NCBI GenBank assembly: GCA_015680685.1 | Contig: MNCI01015542.1 | Coordinates: 441,792-505,791 of the forward strand | DNA: 64,000 nucleotides | Reading direction: 5' to 3' | Origin: Gnetum montanum | Lineage: Eukaryota > Streptophyta > Gnetopsida > Gnetales > Gnetaceae | Shown: one piece after another, positions 46,801-59,494 of the stretch | Numbering within the stretch: position 1 is the stretch's first letter | How the letters are laid out: each line of letters starts with the position of its first letter | Translations under genes and position numbers: made by a program | Notes under the pieces: generated by a model | Database searches by the model: none | The model's input: only the letters and a program-made list of their open reading frames with translations | What the model was told of the DNA's origin: nothing

Positions 46801-47910
46801 AACAGATGACAAACACCTAGAAGGTTACCTTGTCCTCAAGGTAACCCAAGGTAGTTCCACCAACCCTTAACATATTATCCGAGTGGAGCTCCACCACAAC
46901 CAAATGAACAATATCAATGGTGGCAACACCCACAATCATGGGGAATGCCACCACCATGTCAACAGTACCCTTACCATTAACCTGACCTGTATGGGTATTA
47001 CGTTTAGCAACCAATCTCTCCACATGACTCTACTAGTTACATTGCTCTCAAACCTCACTACCAAGCCCCCAAATACTATAGAACTTCTTCTCCTTAGGGT
47101 GATGTTCCACATATGTACTACCCCTCTCATCTGTTTGCATCTCTTCCACCCTTAGCTCCATTACCACCTGCCCCAACTATGCAAGGCAAGCTTCCTGCCC
47201 AGCTGCAGTAATGTAATGCTAGAAGGGCTATCAATCCTCAACCTATAGTTGGTTCAAACAATCGATCAAAGAAAAGACCTTTCTTTAGAACCAATAGTCC
47301 AACCAATTCCTTACAACCACAAGCAGCTAATCCTCCAAATGTTGCACCGCCATTCGAATCTTCGGAGCTTCCTTCTAACCAAAAACTACACTTAACGCAC
47401 ACTGTCATGTTAACCCACGCCATCACTGACTAGATTAAAGATGGCCATCTTGCTAGGAAATTCTCTGATCTTGGAAGTTCTCTTATTTATTTACAAATCG
47501 CTAGAAATGAGCCCTATAAAGCTCTTTTGGATTCAGGTTCTGGTGTTAATTTAATCTCCCAGGAAATGTATAAAGCCTAAAACCTGCCTCCGCTAAAGCA
47601 GAGTAACATTCATTTAGATTTGGTTGACCAGTCCATCACAGTTCCATTGGGACTAGTGGAGGACATTGTCACCACTGTTTGTGGGTGGTCATATCTAGCC
47701 GATTTCCTAGTGATCCAAGTTAACAACTGTAAGGGGGACTTCCCAATCATAATGGAAAGAGCATGGCTAAGTATGATTGATGTGCGCCTAGGCATACGTG
47801 ATCTTTCCCTAGAAATATCAAAACAAAATGTGTTTGGGAAGATCGAGAAGAAGAAAGTTCCATGCATCGTATACAGTGACACAGGGTGTAACTACATGCA
47901 AAAGTCCTAG
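46801..47910 (+). pseudogene. gag-protease linker and protease of element B
   Basis: The linker is followed by protease with an intact ALLDSGSGVNLIS at about 47521-47559. The VDQSITVPLGLVEDIVTTVC block keeps Gln where A, D and G have TAG. The open frame 47620-47910 ends at a TAG after MQKS. This is the only copy here with the D-S-G triad unaltered. Confidence 0.75.
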
Positions 47911-48229
47911 TTTGTACAACGCTTAACATTGCCTACATGGAACTAGTGTGCACAAGTAACTGACATACAAAGATGTTTGTATGCAGCAACCACAAGACAT
48001 GAAGACATCCAATGGTTGACAGTTGACCAAGAGAGCAATTCAACTTTATGTATGGAACCAACTGAGAGCTTGACTTGTGCCTATATCAATAGCATAGATA
48101 CACTAGAGCAAGTCCATTGCCAATTTCCAAGTCCTGACGTTGAAAATATCAACTAGGGGAAGTTGAAAATCCCTGACGAGTTTAAGAAAGAGCCCCTCAA
48201 ATTAAAACCATTGTCCACCAGTATGAAGT

Positions 48230-49760
48230 ATACATTTCTCAAGAATGGAAAACTGGTAATCATTAATGCTAAGCTCGCTTCTCAATAAAAATAAAAATAG
48301 CTAAAGATGGTAAACAAATGGTCAAAAGCCTTTGCTTGGTCATATCTCGAATTAATCGGAATAGATCTTAGGATATGCCAACATAGAATTTACAATGACC
48401 CCTTTATGAAGCCTCAACGACAACCATAAAGATGACTAAACCCAAAGCTTAAGCAAGTAGTTAAAGAAGAAATTGAACAACTTCTAAAAGCCAAGTTCAT
48501 CTACCTCATCGCTAATAGTGAATGTGTTAGCCCATTAGTCATTGTGCTTAAGAAGGGAGGTAAATGGAAGGTGTGTATAGACTTTAGGCTGTTAAACATG
48601 GCAACATTTAAAGACCATTTTCCATTGCCATTCATTGACCAAGTCTTAGATACCATTACAAGGCATTACTATTATAGTTTTCTAGATGGTTATAGTGGAT
48701 ACAACCAAATTCAAATATCGTCAAAACACTAAGCCAAGACTACATTCACAAGTCCTTGGGGGACATTTGCATATAGGCAGATGTTGTTTGACTTGTGTAA
48801 TGCCCTAGCAACATTTCAATGTCTGGTTCTTAGTATATTTCAGTAGCAAATAGGGAATGGTGTGGAGGTTTTTATGGATGATTTCTCCACCTACGGAGCA
48901 AACTTTAAACAAGCATTGGACCGATTAGAGTAAGTACTAAAATGATGTGTTGAAACCAACCTAAGGCTCAATTGGTAGAAAAGCAATTTAATGGTCCAAG
49001 AGGGCATTGTATTAGGGTATAAAATTTCACAAACAGGGATGGAGGTAGATCCTAAGAAAATTAAAGTCATCCAAGGAATCACTTGTCAACCTGAAATCAT
49101 AAAAGATTTATGATCATTCCTTGGACAAACGGGCTATTATAGACACTTCATTGAGAACTTTTTAAAGATCAGAAAACCATTGGTAGAGTTGACGAAAAAG
49201 GACATATCCTTTGAATGGACCAAGGAATGTGAGCTAGCTTTCCAAACCTTGAAGCAAAAGCTTGTAGAAACACCCATTCTACAAGCTCCTGATTGGTCCA
49301 AACCATTCCATATAATGACTGACATGTCCAATTTTGCTTTAGGAGCTATACTTACATAGTTAGATGACCAAAAACGTCCCTATTACATTCACTATGTAAG
49401 TCGAAGTATTGCTAGTGCACAACTCAACTACACCACAACAGAAAAAGAGTTAATGGCTATGGTGTTTACACTAGAAAAATTTAGGCACTATGTATTGGGC
49501 TATAAAATATTTGTACACACAGATCATAGTGCAATTCGGTTCCTTATGAATAAACCAACAGTGAGCCCTTGCATCATACAATGGCTCATAATCTTGCAAG
49601 AGTTCGATCCTACAATGATTGATCATAAAGGCACCGAGAATGTTGTTGCCAATCATTTATCTTGGTTGTGATGGGACAACAAAGAGAACGAATACCCAAT
49701 TTTTGATTGCTTCCCCGATGAACTCCTCTTTACAAATGTAATAAACAATCAATCACCCAT
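48230..49760 (+). pseudogene. RT and RNase H of element B
   Basis: Blocks: CIDFRLLNMATFKDHFPLPF (48544-48732), VFMDDFSTYG near 48870-48900, GIVLGYKISQTGMEVD, WTKECELAFQTLKQ, then RNase H with VHTDHSAIRFLMNKP (49453-49671). TAG stops after IFQ (48844) and after LNW (48976) are at the same codons as in A. Several other stops. The frame is cut at 49766 by element N. Confidence 0.8.
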
Positions 49761-49766
49761 AGATAC

Positions 49767-50699
49767 TGATGAGTGGTAAGGTACCCCTACACTCAACCAT
49801 ATGAAACGAGCGTAGCACGCGCGATCTAGTCAAACTCCACAGACTAAATGCCTACACGCCCCGTGGAACATTTGGGGTTAATCATTCGTTGTCTTCCCAT
49901 ACTTACTTGTATGTGTCACGGTGTATGATTAAGCAAGTTTGAGGTATATGATTTTTATAGTCTTTTCTGGTTTTTCTCCTATGCTGTGAGGTGAAGGGTT
50001 GAGAAACTAACTAACTCTAACTAATGTCCTAAGTCTAAATTAACTAGCATCAGCATCTGTTCCCACTTACCGTACACACCTTGAACTATGCAATTGTGGC
50101 TACCACACACTAATCGTTATTGGGATTACCACACATAACGCATGTGCTCAAAGTGGTCATACTAAGGCACTTAACTAGCCTAAACGTAATGAGCAACCGA
50201 TTCCTTGACTAGCCGTACACACCCATAGATGCTCGTAATCAAGTCGTACTCATCCCGCATTCTAGGAGTTGAGGGTGAGAGAGACTAATCGCGATGAGCA
50301 GCCGATTCCTTGATTAGCCGTACACATTCGTCAATGCTCGTAATCAAGTCAAACTCATGTCGCACTAATGCAGGTAATAAATAACATGTAATAAATCCTA
50401 TTCCATGCACTACAAGGTTTATCCACAAAGCTCATCTTTATTACCGTACACAACTTGCGTTCAGGTACAAAGCTGCTCGAATAAAGATCTGTTCACTTGG
50501 GAACTCCTACTACGGGCACATGGAAAATATTCTATCTCTAGAGTGATCAAACTGCCAGAGTTTCCCTACTTTAAGCCTAGGATGGGAAATAAGGGGAGTG
50601 CCGCCTCTTATTTATAGATTTGGCGACGGACCGCGATATTGCGTACGCGATATTGCATGGGATGCCATATCGCGACGGCTGCGATATCGCGTCTCATCA
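49767..50699 (-). repeat. 3' LTR of element N
   Basis: Starts TGATGAGTGGTAAGG and ends CGCGTCTCATCA. U3 palindromes GCGATATTGCGTACGCG and CGCGACGGCTGCGATATCGC lie at 50634-50691. A short internal duplication (GATGAGCAGCCGATTCCTTGA-type text at about 50190-50230 and 50294-50345) is specific to this copy. Confidence 0.85.
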
Positions 50700-52611
50700 T
50701 ACCCCCATGACTGAATGAAAACTCGTCCTCAAGTTCCTTACAATAATATCGGGAATGTATGGAATTATTGAGGGGAATGGAACTAATGGGATGACATGTG
50801 AACGGATCATCATTACAAGACTTGACAAAACTGGTGTTCATGACAACAAGGGTGAACACCTTATTACAATGAGATCAGGCCTTTGTTGGCAGCTTGAGAG
50901 AAAGAGAGAGAGATAGAAAGAAGTGTTGCTGCTACCAACGCCAAGATTGCGCTTTTCATTGTCCTTCGATAAGCGCGCTATCCATCTTGCTCCTTGCATA
51001 GCTGCTTCCAGCACTGCTTCATTCTAAGTGTTTGCTCTAGCTCCAAATCCAATCCGTTGTTTGTATGATCGCCATCTGCACACACAACACAATCTTGTAT
51101 TAGCAAGTGTAAATGAATCATTATGTAATTAATACCTTGCTTCAGTGTAGGTTCATTGGCTAGGTTGTGGTATGGCTAATATGGATCGGGAGATATATTA
51201 ATGATGACTACCAAAGGTGTAGGGGTTAGGAAGAAAATCAAAAATTTCAGGGCTAGGAGAAAATCGAAAAAAATCGGGCCCCATACCCCCATGACTAATT
51301 GTGAATCTCCGGTAGCGTTAGAATGTAGAAAGGAAAGGAGTAAGAAAGATAGAGAAAAAGGGACAATTATGGCATCGATGAAATGGATGTCAAGATGGAA
51401 ATGAATAGAATAAAATTGATTGCAAAATGTTAAGGGAAAGAAGTTAACTAATGCTCCACATATGAATGTCAGTGGGTCCTCCCCAAAGTAGGCTCATGCC
51501 CTTAATGCCCTGACAATCCCACATTCAAAGAGTTCATAGGCTCTGGGAATGTCATTTGGAAAAAGAGTTAAAGTCTTAACCGTAAGAATCTACCACAAAG
51601 AAAACAAAGTATCAACCAAAATATATACACTAATGATACAACCAGCAATGAGGTGAAGAATGGACAGAAGGATGGAGAGAAGAGAATGGAATGGAATCCC
51701 AAGGACAAGGTGGTGTACAGCCCCTTGTTTGTTTTATGATTAATGTGACTTGGCAAGTCTCCTTCTAACTTCGGCCTCAAACCAACCACTTCTAGTGACT
51801 TCGCATCAATGCATTCGGCTAAACCATCCACTTGGATAACAAGGATGCATCTCCAAAGAGCCACCACCATTTTGACAAAACAAAGGAGAGAATGGGAAGC
51901 GAGAAGGCCATGAGTTGGAGGGAACACTTTTGGTTCCATAACCAATGCTTGTAGCCCAAATTTTATTTCGTCTAAGGGGTGTGCTTTGAATTCTCACTGA
52001 GTTGTTTTTTTGTTTTTTTTCTTTGTTTTTGTTTTGTTTTGTTTTTTTTTTTTGTGTTTTGTGTTTTTATGCGTGAGAACCACACCATGCAAAGACTTCT
52101 TATTTTTATTATCTCAGCTCCCGATAGATGGGGTAACATCGGAACGATAAGAAAACTCAAGAAGAAAACATCTAAGCACCCAAGAGAACGGCCAACACAA
52201 AAGCATCAAGTTCCCTTGAAGTCACATCCTTTGCAATCCTTGAGTCCTTCCTTAGTTTGAGAAATACCTAGTCACCAATTCCTTAAAGTTCTTATTGGAA
52301 GGGGACTGTACATTTCCAAGCTGAGAGAGACCATAGGACTTGGCGGATGGATGAATGAAGTGGTCTCATTGCTTGCCATATCAAAAGAAACATACCTTAG
52401 TATCAACATTGTAACTTAAAAGTAAAAAACAAACATTAGCAATCAATATGAAAATAGTTCATGCCATCATTCCGAACACTTATTATGGGACAAACTTACA
52501 AGGTGGATCACACTCACACACACACACAAAATGGAAAAAGTATAACGATGATGTAAAACAAAAACTAAAAGAGTTAAAGAAAGTTGTAAAACAAAAATGT
52601 GTAAAACAAAA
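50700..52611 (-). other. PPT and 3' non-coding region of element N
   Basis: Begins with the PPT complement TACCCCCAT. A second copy of the motif (CCCCCATGACT) is at 51286-51296. The tRNA-like head is at 51950-51996 and a long T-rich tract at 52002-52067. No ORF of interest. Homologous to 13074-14955 of D. Confidence 0.7.
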
Positions 52612-52905
52612 ACGTTTAGGTACAAAGCTACTCGAATAAAGATCTGTTCACTTGGGGACTCCTACTGCGGGCACATGAAAAATATTCTATCTCTGGAGTG
52701 ATCAAACTGCCAAAGTTTCCCTACTTTAAGCCTAGGATGGGAAATAAGGGGAGTGTTGCCTCTTATTTATAGATTTGGCAACGGACCGCGATATCGCGTA
52801 CGCGATATCGCAGGGGACAACGTGATATCGCGTACACAATATTGCATGGGATGCGATATCGCGACGGCCGCGATATCGCAGTGCATGCGATATCACGTCT
52901 CATCA
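52612..52905 (-). repeat. Truncated 5' LTR of element N with dense GATATC palindromes
   Basis: Matches the last 240 bp of the left LTR from AGGTACAAAGCT onward. The TATA box is at 52764-52771. It carries more palindrome units (52787-52898) than its partner at 50634-50691. It ends CGTCTCATCA. Confidence 0.85.
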
Positions 52906-53645
52906 GATAAAAATTGGTATAGTATCATTCTTACCTATCTTCTCACACAAGAAACACCACAAGGCTTGGACATTAAAAAGAAACAATAGTTTCTCCACCA
53001 AGTCAAACATTTCATGGAAACTAACAGACACCTTTACAAGGTGTGTTTCGATGGCTTAGTCCAATGGTGTGTTCTCGATGCAGATCAATTGCAAGTTCTC
53101 CAAGACACTCATGAGGGCCCTTGTGGGGGTCATTACATTGGGAGATGAACAACCATTAAAATCTTGCTTGTAGGATATTATTGGCCTACATTGTTTCGGG
53201 ATACCCATCATTTTGTCCAATCTTGTGAGCGTTGCCAACATGATGGAGGGTCCACAACAATGGATTCAACCCTTAGAACCCTTCGACATATGGGGAATTG
53301 ATTTTATGGGGCCTATTACACCGATGTCCAATGGAAAAGCATACATTATTGTTGTTGTTAACTATTTTACAAAGTGGGTAGAAGTAGCGACTATTACGGA
53401 CTATACATCATCTACCGCTACATGATTTGTCCAACAACAAATCATAAACAGGTTTGGCGTGCCTCATGCACCTATTTCTAATAATGGTACACACTTTACA
53501 AGTGTGACTTTTTGAAAGTTGATGCAACGCTTAGGAGTTGAGCATAAACTAACTACACCATATCATCCTCAAGCGAATGGTCAAGCTGAAGTCGCCAATA
53601 GGGAAATTATAAAAATTTTGACATGAACCATTAGCAAATATAGGC
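52906..53645 (+). pseudogene. Integrase remnant of element B (C-terminal part deleted)
   Basis: Continues B pol after element N. The block TYLLTQETPQGLDIKKKQ is first, followed by the zinc-binding region with CERCQHDGG near 53225. The catalytic core begins DIWGIDFMGPITPM (53286 on). Next are a decayed ISNNGTHF where ISDNG is expected, and the HPQANGQAEV region near 53570. At about 53646 it jumps into the T-rich 3' region, losing the integrase C-terminus and the first PPT-like motif. Confidence 0.75.
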
Positions 53646-55554
53646 TATTCTAAGCCCCCAGTTTCTTTTATCTTTTTTTTTTTGTTTTACACATTTTTCA
53701 TATTTACTTGTTTTTGTTTTACACCATCGTTAACATTTTAACTATTTCTTTCTCTATTACATTTTATTTGATCTACTCTCACTCATCATATAATAAGTGC
53801 TCATGATGGTGGATTGTACTATAATAGTGTTGATTGCTAATGTTTGGTTCTTACATTTGAATTTTAATGTGATGCTAAGATATGGTTCCTTTTGATAAAA
53901 TAGGCAATGAGTCCACATCATTCGTTCATCCACTCAACCCTATGGTCTCCCTTGGTTTTGCAATTGTACTGTTCCTTTTTCTAAGCAAACTTATTAATGA
54001 ATTTGTGGCTTGGTATTCTTCAAACCAAGTAAAGATTCAAATGGATTGAGAAGGGTGTGACTTCAAAGGGGATTCAACACATTTGTGCTAGCCATTCTCT
54101 TGAGTACTTGGATGTTTTCCTTGGGTCCCGTCATTCCGCTATTGACCAATATTAGGAAGTTGACTAAATCAAATAAGTCTTTGCATGGTGTGGTTCTCAC
54201 TCAAAAAAAAAAAAAAAAACCTAGTGGGAATTCAAAGCACACCCCTTAGACATAATAAATAAACATAAGCTACAAGAACTGGTTAAGGCACTGGAAAGAT
54301 ATGTTACCCATGCCTAAAGGTTCCCTCTAACTAAGGCCCTTTCTCGCTTCTTACTTCTTTGTTCTTCTCTTGTTGGAATGGTAGTTGCTTTGTGGAAGCA
54401 TTCTTGTTGCTTCAAGAGGATGAGTTGGTCATGTGTGTTGATGCAAGGTCATTGGATGTGGTTAGTTTTAATCTAGATATGGGCTAAATTTTATTAAGTC
54501 ACCTTAATCACATACTACATAAGGGACTTTACACAACCTTGATTTTGGGATCCCATTCCATTCTCTCTTCTCTTTCCACTTTTCTTCCCATATTCCACCT
54601 CATTGTTGATTTGATGAGTAGTTTATATCTTGGTCGATGCATTGTTATTCTTTGGTAAATTCTTGTGGGTAACTTCTTAACTATTGCTTCCAAATGTCAT
54701 TCCTAGAGACTATGGACTCTTTGGTTTGTAGGTTGTTAGGGCATAAAAGGCATGAGCCTGCTTTGGGGAGGATCCACTGGCATTCCTTTTTGGTGTAATT
54801 GTTAAGTTCTTTCCCTTAAACATTTCTTGCACTCAACTATTTCTTATTTCACCCCATCTATGACATCCATTTTCTCTAACCTTCTATGCCTTTTTATTGG
54901 CTTCATCGTTGTTATTTCTCTAATCTTCCTTCTTCTTTCGTTTTCCATCTTATTGCTACCGAAGGTTTGCTCTTAGTCATGGGGGCCTATCGCAAATTTT
55001 TCCATTTCATTACTTATCTCACCCCTACACCTTGGGTAGTTATCAAGTTATAAACCCCTAATCCAGTAGCTACCATACCCACAACCTAGCCAATATGCTT
55101 CATATCGAGGCAAGGTATCAATTACATTATATCTTATCTATCCTTGCTAATTCATGACTGTGTTGTATGTGTAGATGGCGGTCACATGACCAATGGACTG
55201 GGATAGGAAGGAACACTTAGGCTGGACTGGAGTTGGAGCATTTATGTAAGGAACATGCTTAATCATGTGGCCATGGATGAACAACGGTGTGCACAATTTT
55301 GACATCGGCAACAACGTGCCTCATTTTATTTTCTCTCTCTCTTTCTTCAAGCTCTCAAATAAGGGTTTGGATGTCATCTATGTGCAATGTTCACCATAAT
55401 GGTTATGAACACCAATGTTGTAATACATTTGTTGATCCATTCACCGAGCACTTTGAGTCTATCATTCTATGTCACCATCAGTTGTCGTTCAGTCAATAAT
55501 CCCATACCTTTCCAATATTTTGTAAGGAACTAGAGGACGAATTTTCATTCAGTC
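53646..55554 (+). other. 3' non-coding region of element B
   Basis: No gene recognised. Contains a poly(A) tract (54203-54219) with reversed tRNA-like boxes beside it (54221-54275), and an AGTCATGGGGG motif at 54975-54985, about 575 bp before the terminal PPT. Parallel to D and N in reverse. Confidence 0.7.
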
Positions 55555-55563
55555 ATGGGGGTA
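55555..55563 (+). promoter_or_regulatory. Polypurine tract of element B
   Basis: ATGGGGGTA abutting the 3' LTR start TGATGAG, preceded by TTCAGTC. Confidence 0.75.
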
Positions 55564-56410
55564 TGATGAGTCACAATATTGAACCCCTGATATTGGATCC
55601 TCGATATCAGATACATGATATCGGAGATGCCGAAGCGATATCAGACATGTGATGTCGAAACCTGTCTCATTGCCTATAAATAAGAGATAGGGGGCACTTG
55701 GTTTCGCATTAGTTTTTAGACCCTTAGTTGAACTCTTGCAGTTTTTCCCTTCCAGAGTTCGAATTATTTTTGAGTGCCTGTAGTAGGAGTCATAAAGTGA
55801 ACGGATCTTTATTCGAGCATTATGTACCTGAGCACACCTTGTGTCCAGAAATAAAGACGAACTTTGTAATAAACCTTGCAACATTCAGAATATCTTAATT
55901 ATTTTATTTAAATGTTATTTACTATTATTTGCTACTCTCATTAGTTAATTAATGTTATTTCTATTGAATTGTTAATTACCAACGAATTAGCACACTCAGT
56001 ATGACCACTTCGAGTATACGTGAAACACTTGGTAACCTAGTAACAACTAGCGTTTGGTAATCCCAGTAGTGTTACACTAGTTCAAGATGTGTCCGAAGAG
56101 TGGGAACAGATGCTGGTGTTAGGACTAGTTAGGGAATAGTTAATTAGTTAAATCAAATTAGTTATTAAATTACTTCATTTCTCTATTTTAAGCATCAAGA
56201 ACATAAAACATAAAATAATAAAAATCACATACCTTGAGTTTACTTAACCATACAATTGTGCCTTACAAGTAAGCTTGAGAAGACAACGATCACATAACCC
56301 GTCGTTGTTCTATGTAAGTGCATAAGCACTCAATCCTTGGAGTTCAACTGGATCACGTGTGAATGCTTGTATTTGTATGGTTGGGCATAGGGGTACCTAG
56401 CTGCTCATCA
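55564..56410 (+). repeat. 3' LTR of element B (847 bp)
   Basis: Starts TGATGAGTCACAATATTG and ends AGCTGCTCATCA, followed by the duplicated GCAAC. TATA box at 55675-55682, U3 palindromes at 55575-55655. Confidence 0.9.
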
Positions 56411-58650
56411 GCAACAAAAAAGTGAGCTTGTGGAATGTTAATGCTATCCAATCTCATCCAAAGTTTATCTTGAGCAACAAAATCATAAGCATTGGAGAAA
56501 TCAATAAAAAAAATAAAAGTTGTATGGTTGGGTCTTTTTGCTTTCTCGACATAATAATGCAAAGTTATTAAATGGTCTATAATAGAATGATTCCTCTTGA
56601 AGTTTGCTTAACTGAGTATGAAGACCTTGCATTTCTACTAATGAACTAATTTTATTCTCTAAAATAATGCCTAAAAGCTTAGTGAAAACTGAACTAATTG
56701 CAATTAATTGATAATTATTAAGAAATGTCCTATCTCCTTTTTTAAAAAGCAAGACTACTCGACTAGAACACTAAGAGGGATCCAAACCATGCTAAAGCCC
56801 TTTATTAAGAAGATTGCAAGTTGCTTTCCACACCAATGGACCTTTCCATTGAAGAAGCTCTGCATATAATTCATTAACATTAGTATCTTTCCAAGAAGAT
56901 AATCTTTGAATTCCTACAAAAACATCATCAAGGGATAAATCAAGAACACTAGAGTTATCTTGCATAGTTGGGGGAGTCTCTTGATTAAAAAGTCATTGAA
57001 GAAAGTTTGAATAGTAGATAAGGAAAAATCCTAACCATGTTGTTGTCTATCTTAGAATAAATTTGAAAAGCTCTTTGGATTTGAGTGGAGCTCACGAATC
57101 ATTCTTTCCTACTCTTCTTTAATGAACTTCCTTTTTTAAAAAATGAATAAGCTTTCTATAATTCTTCAGCATTGAAACATCAAAATATGAAGCTATAACA
57201 TCTTTACGAGTCGTCAAACAATCCACATCAAACCATGGTTTTCTACAAGTAGGTTTCTTCTTAATTTGCACCTAAGTAATTGTAAACACAAGAACATTAA
57301 TTAAATCTACCTTATTATCATTGTTGATCAACATATTAGCCACTCATATTTAAAAATCCTAACAAATGTCTTTTGTGAGATGACGGGTTCTACATTTCTT
57401 ATAATGAATATGACAATTGAAGCAAGAATAGTGAATTTTAGGTAATGATGAGGAGATTTGGGAAGTTTTCCCCCACTTGAAAGTTTTTCACTGCATCTAT
57501 ATTATCATGGGTAGAAAAGAGAAGATCAATGCAAGAGTTACCTTGGTGCCTAGTAAAAGTAAAATGAGAGGAGGAAGGAAATTTGCTAATGCCATTAAGG
57601 ATTAAAAAATCAAAGGAATGATCCCACTTTAAGAAATGAATATGCCTCTGATTTGTACTATGATTACTAGATGATCTTTTGTGAACTAAATAAAGCTCTT
57701 TACTAAAGTTTAATTAAGAATGCCAAACAAGCCTTTGAGTTTGACTTTGTCCAACACAAGCATTAAAATCCCCACAAAGACACAAGCATGAAAATCCCCA
57801 GATGCTCTTGTGAAAGATTAATAGAATTGTAAATAAAAGAATCCCTCGGAGTAAAGTAACAAAAAGTAATATAAGGACCTTTGAAATGCCTTGAACTTGA
57901 ACCTACAAATATGGGTTATTATCATCAACTTTGTGCACTTTAATGAATTGATATTTAGACTTATTAATTAAACAAGTAAGACCACTAGAAGGTATACCCC
58001 TCACCTTGGAATGCTTATTTCTGAAAAAAAAAAAAATCATATGAAAGCTTGGAATAGATACAATTGGAAAATCTTCTTTTTCCCAAGTTTTAGTAAAAAT
58101 AATTAGATCAAAATCACTAAAGAAATGACATGTAATAGAAAAAATATCCCTATTTTAGGGGATTTGCCCTCTCTTTGATGACTACAACATACTTATAGTT
58201 CATGTAGGTAATTTTACCTTCCGGACGAGCTTGTTTAACTTTTTGCTATTCTTCCTACTTTTTTGTATATGTCTTTTTCGTTAGATCTTCATTAATCCAA
58301 ATGTTTTGTCTTTTCAAAATACTTATGTTATTTTGAAACCTTATCTCTTCCATGCTAATTAACAAACTTAACAATAATTTGCCAAGGTTTATCTACCTAA
58401 GGACCAAGTCTATTTGCACTAATTATTAGGGTAGATGACATGTGCAATTGTTTCGTAAAGAAATTTGGCATGACTTGCAAAAGATCCTCACCATGTTCTT
58501 CAAGAATTCCCATGATTCAAAGATTCTAACTTTTGTCCCATTTTTCTTCATCTTCACGTATTTTCTTAGTAAATGCTTCTAAGCCTAAGTGAGATGTTAT
58601 TTTTGACTCATAATGGATCATGGATGGTTCTTTTTGCTCTAAAATGGTAT
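56411..58650 (-). pseudogene. L1-like LINE: ORF1 tail, endonuclease and N-terminal RT
   Basis: Minus strand, 5' to 3'. An ORF1 C-terminal domain near 58510-58210 has GILEEHGEDLLQV and KPWQIIVKF, resembling L1 ORF1p. The apurinic-type endonuclease begins near 58100 (FDLIIFTKTWEKEDF) and has GDFNACVGQSQTQ near 57740. RT follows, with FKKGDRTFLNNYQLIAISS at 56752-56690 and FIDFSNAYDF near 56500. It stops at 56411 where B was inserted and continues at 43888 downward. Multiple frameshifts; inactive. Confidence 0.8.
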
Positions 58651-59494
58651 GTAATATAAAGCATGAAAATTATGGATAATGGTTTATCATTCCAAAAAAA
58701 TAATTATAAAGAAACTCCTTGTATGGACACCCTAAAGATACATAGCTAACATGATATTTATAATGATGGCTTTAAGTGTGACTTGAAGATATTTATTATT
58801 AACCTAACCATTCTATTGGTTTTCCTCATTGTATCTTTCAAGATGATTGTGTTAAGCGTCACCTTCAAAACGCTTGGAAAATCCTCTTATTCGAGATTAT
58901 CTTCTTTATTTGGAAATGTCGCCTAGATGCTTGGTATCACAACACAAACTACAATGAATTTGACTACGGTATGAAATGCTCTATTGCTAGTAATGTTCAA
59001 CTTCAATGTTGAGAACTAGGCTTTATCAATAATATTACCTTTTTCTAAATTTAGAATTAGTTGTATTGGTCTCTTTCAGCTGTCGTCCGGGGGTGCGATA
59101 TGCTTTTGTCTTGTTGTAGGTGACTGGGGGTCATCTTCCAACATTGGGCTCTGTTAAGGTTTTGGTTATTATTTTTCTTCTCCAGCTTGTAGCTCACATT
59201 AACAACCGCCCGCCCCCCCCTTCGACACGGAAAATACTTAGAGCTCGCTTTTGGATTTTCCACCAAGAAAGTATATTTCAGGAGCGTCTCCAAACTTCAT
59301 TGTCTGCGTAACTGGCCTTTGAAAGCTTGAATGTAGAAAGAAGAACGCCCTATCGAATTCAATCTCCTATTTCAAATTATAAGTATTGTATGATCCTGGA
59401 GCCATTCGGAATCGTGAACCTGCAATTGTCTGCATGAATTTTCTGCAGTAGCAGCCGTACAAGCAAAGCGCGGAGACAGAAGAAGCAGGAAAAT
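58651..59494. other. Unassigned sequence upstream of the G-patch gene
   Basis: No gene called. A plus-strand stretch near 58855-58950 weakly resembles the C-terminal tail of a LINE ORF2 (IFFIWKCRLDAWYHN), but that is too little to assign. A C-run (CCCGCCCCCCCC) lies at about 59208-59219. The promoter and 5' leader of the G-patch gene must lie in the last few hundred bases; no clear TATA box. Confidence 0.45.

Larger units (their letters stand above)
49767..52905 (-). mobile_element. Element N: deletion-derived LTR element nested in B
   Basis: Minus-strand insertion with a full left (3') LTR 49767-50699 (933 bp), PPT 50700-50708, and about 1.9 kb of 3' non-coding region to about 52611. A right LTR fragment (52612-52905) contains only the U3/TATA part. 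Flanks are GATAC (49762-49766) and GATAA (52906-52910), a 5-bp duplication with one mismatch. Gag, pol, PBS and most of the 5' LTR are gone. The B coding frame resumes just after it. Confidence 0.85.
43889..56410 (+). mobile_element. Element B: gypsy retrotransposon inserted in the LINE, itself interrupted
   Basis: 5' LTR 43889-44735, PBS 44737-44754, gag from 44872, protease, RT, RNase H to 49760, a break by element N (49767-52905), integrase remnant 52906-53645, 3' non-coding region to 55554, PPT 55555-55563, and 3' LTR 55564-56410. Both LTRs are 847 bp. The duplication GCAAC is at 43884-43888 and 56411-56415. Integrase is truncated at 53645 by a deletion into the 3' region. Many stops. Confidence 0.92.

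Noticed and set aside
53646-55554. env-like gene in the 3' region of the Athila-like elements
   Set aside because: No open frame of note, signal peptide or membrane-segment pattern is shared between copies.
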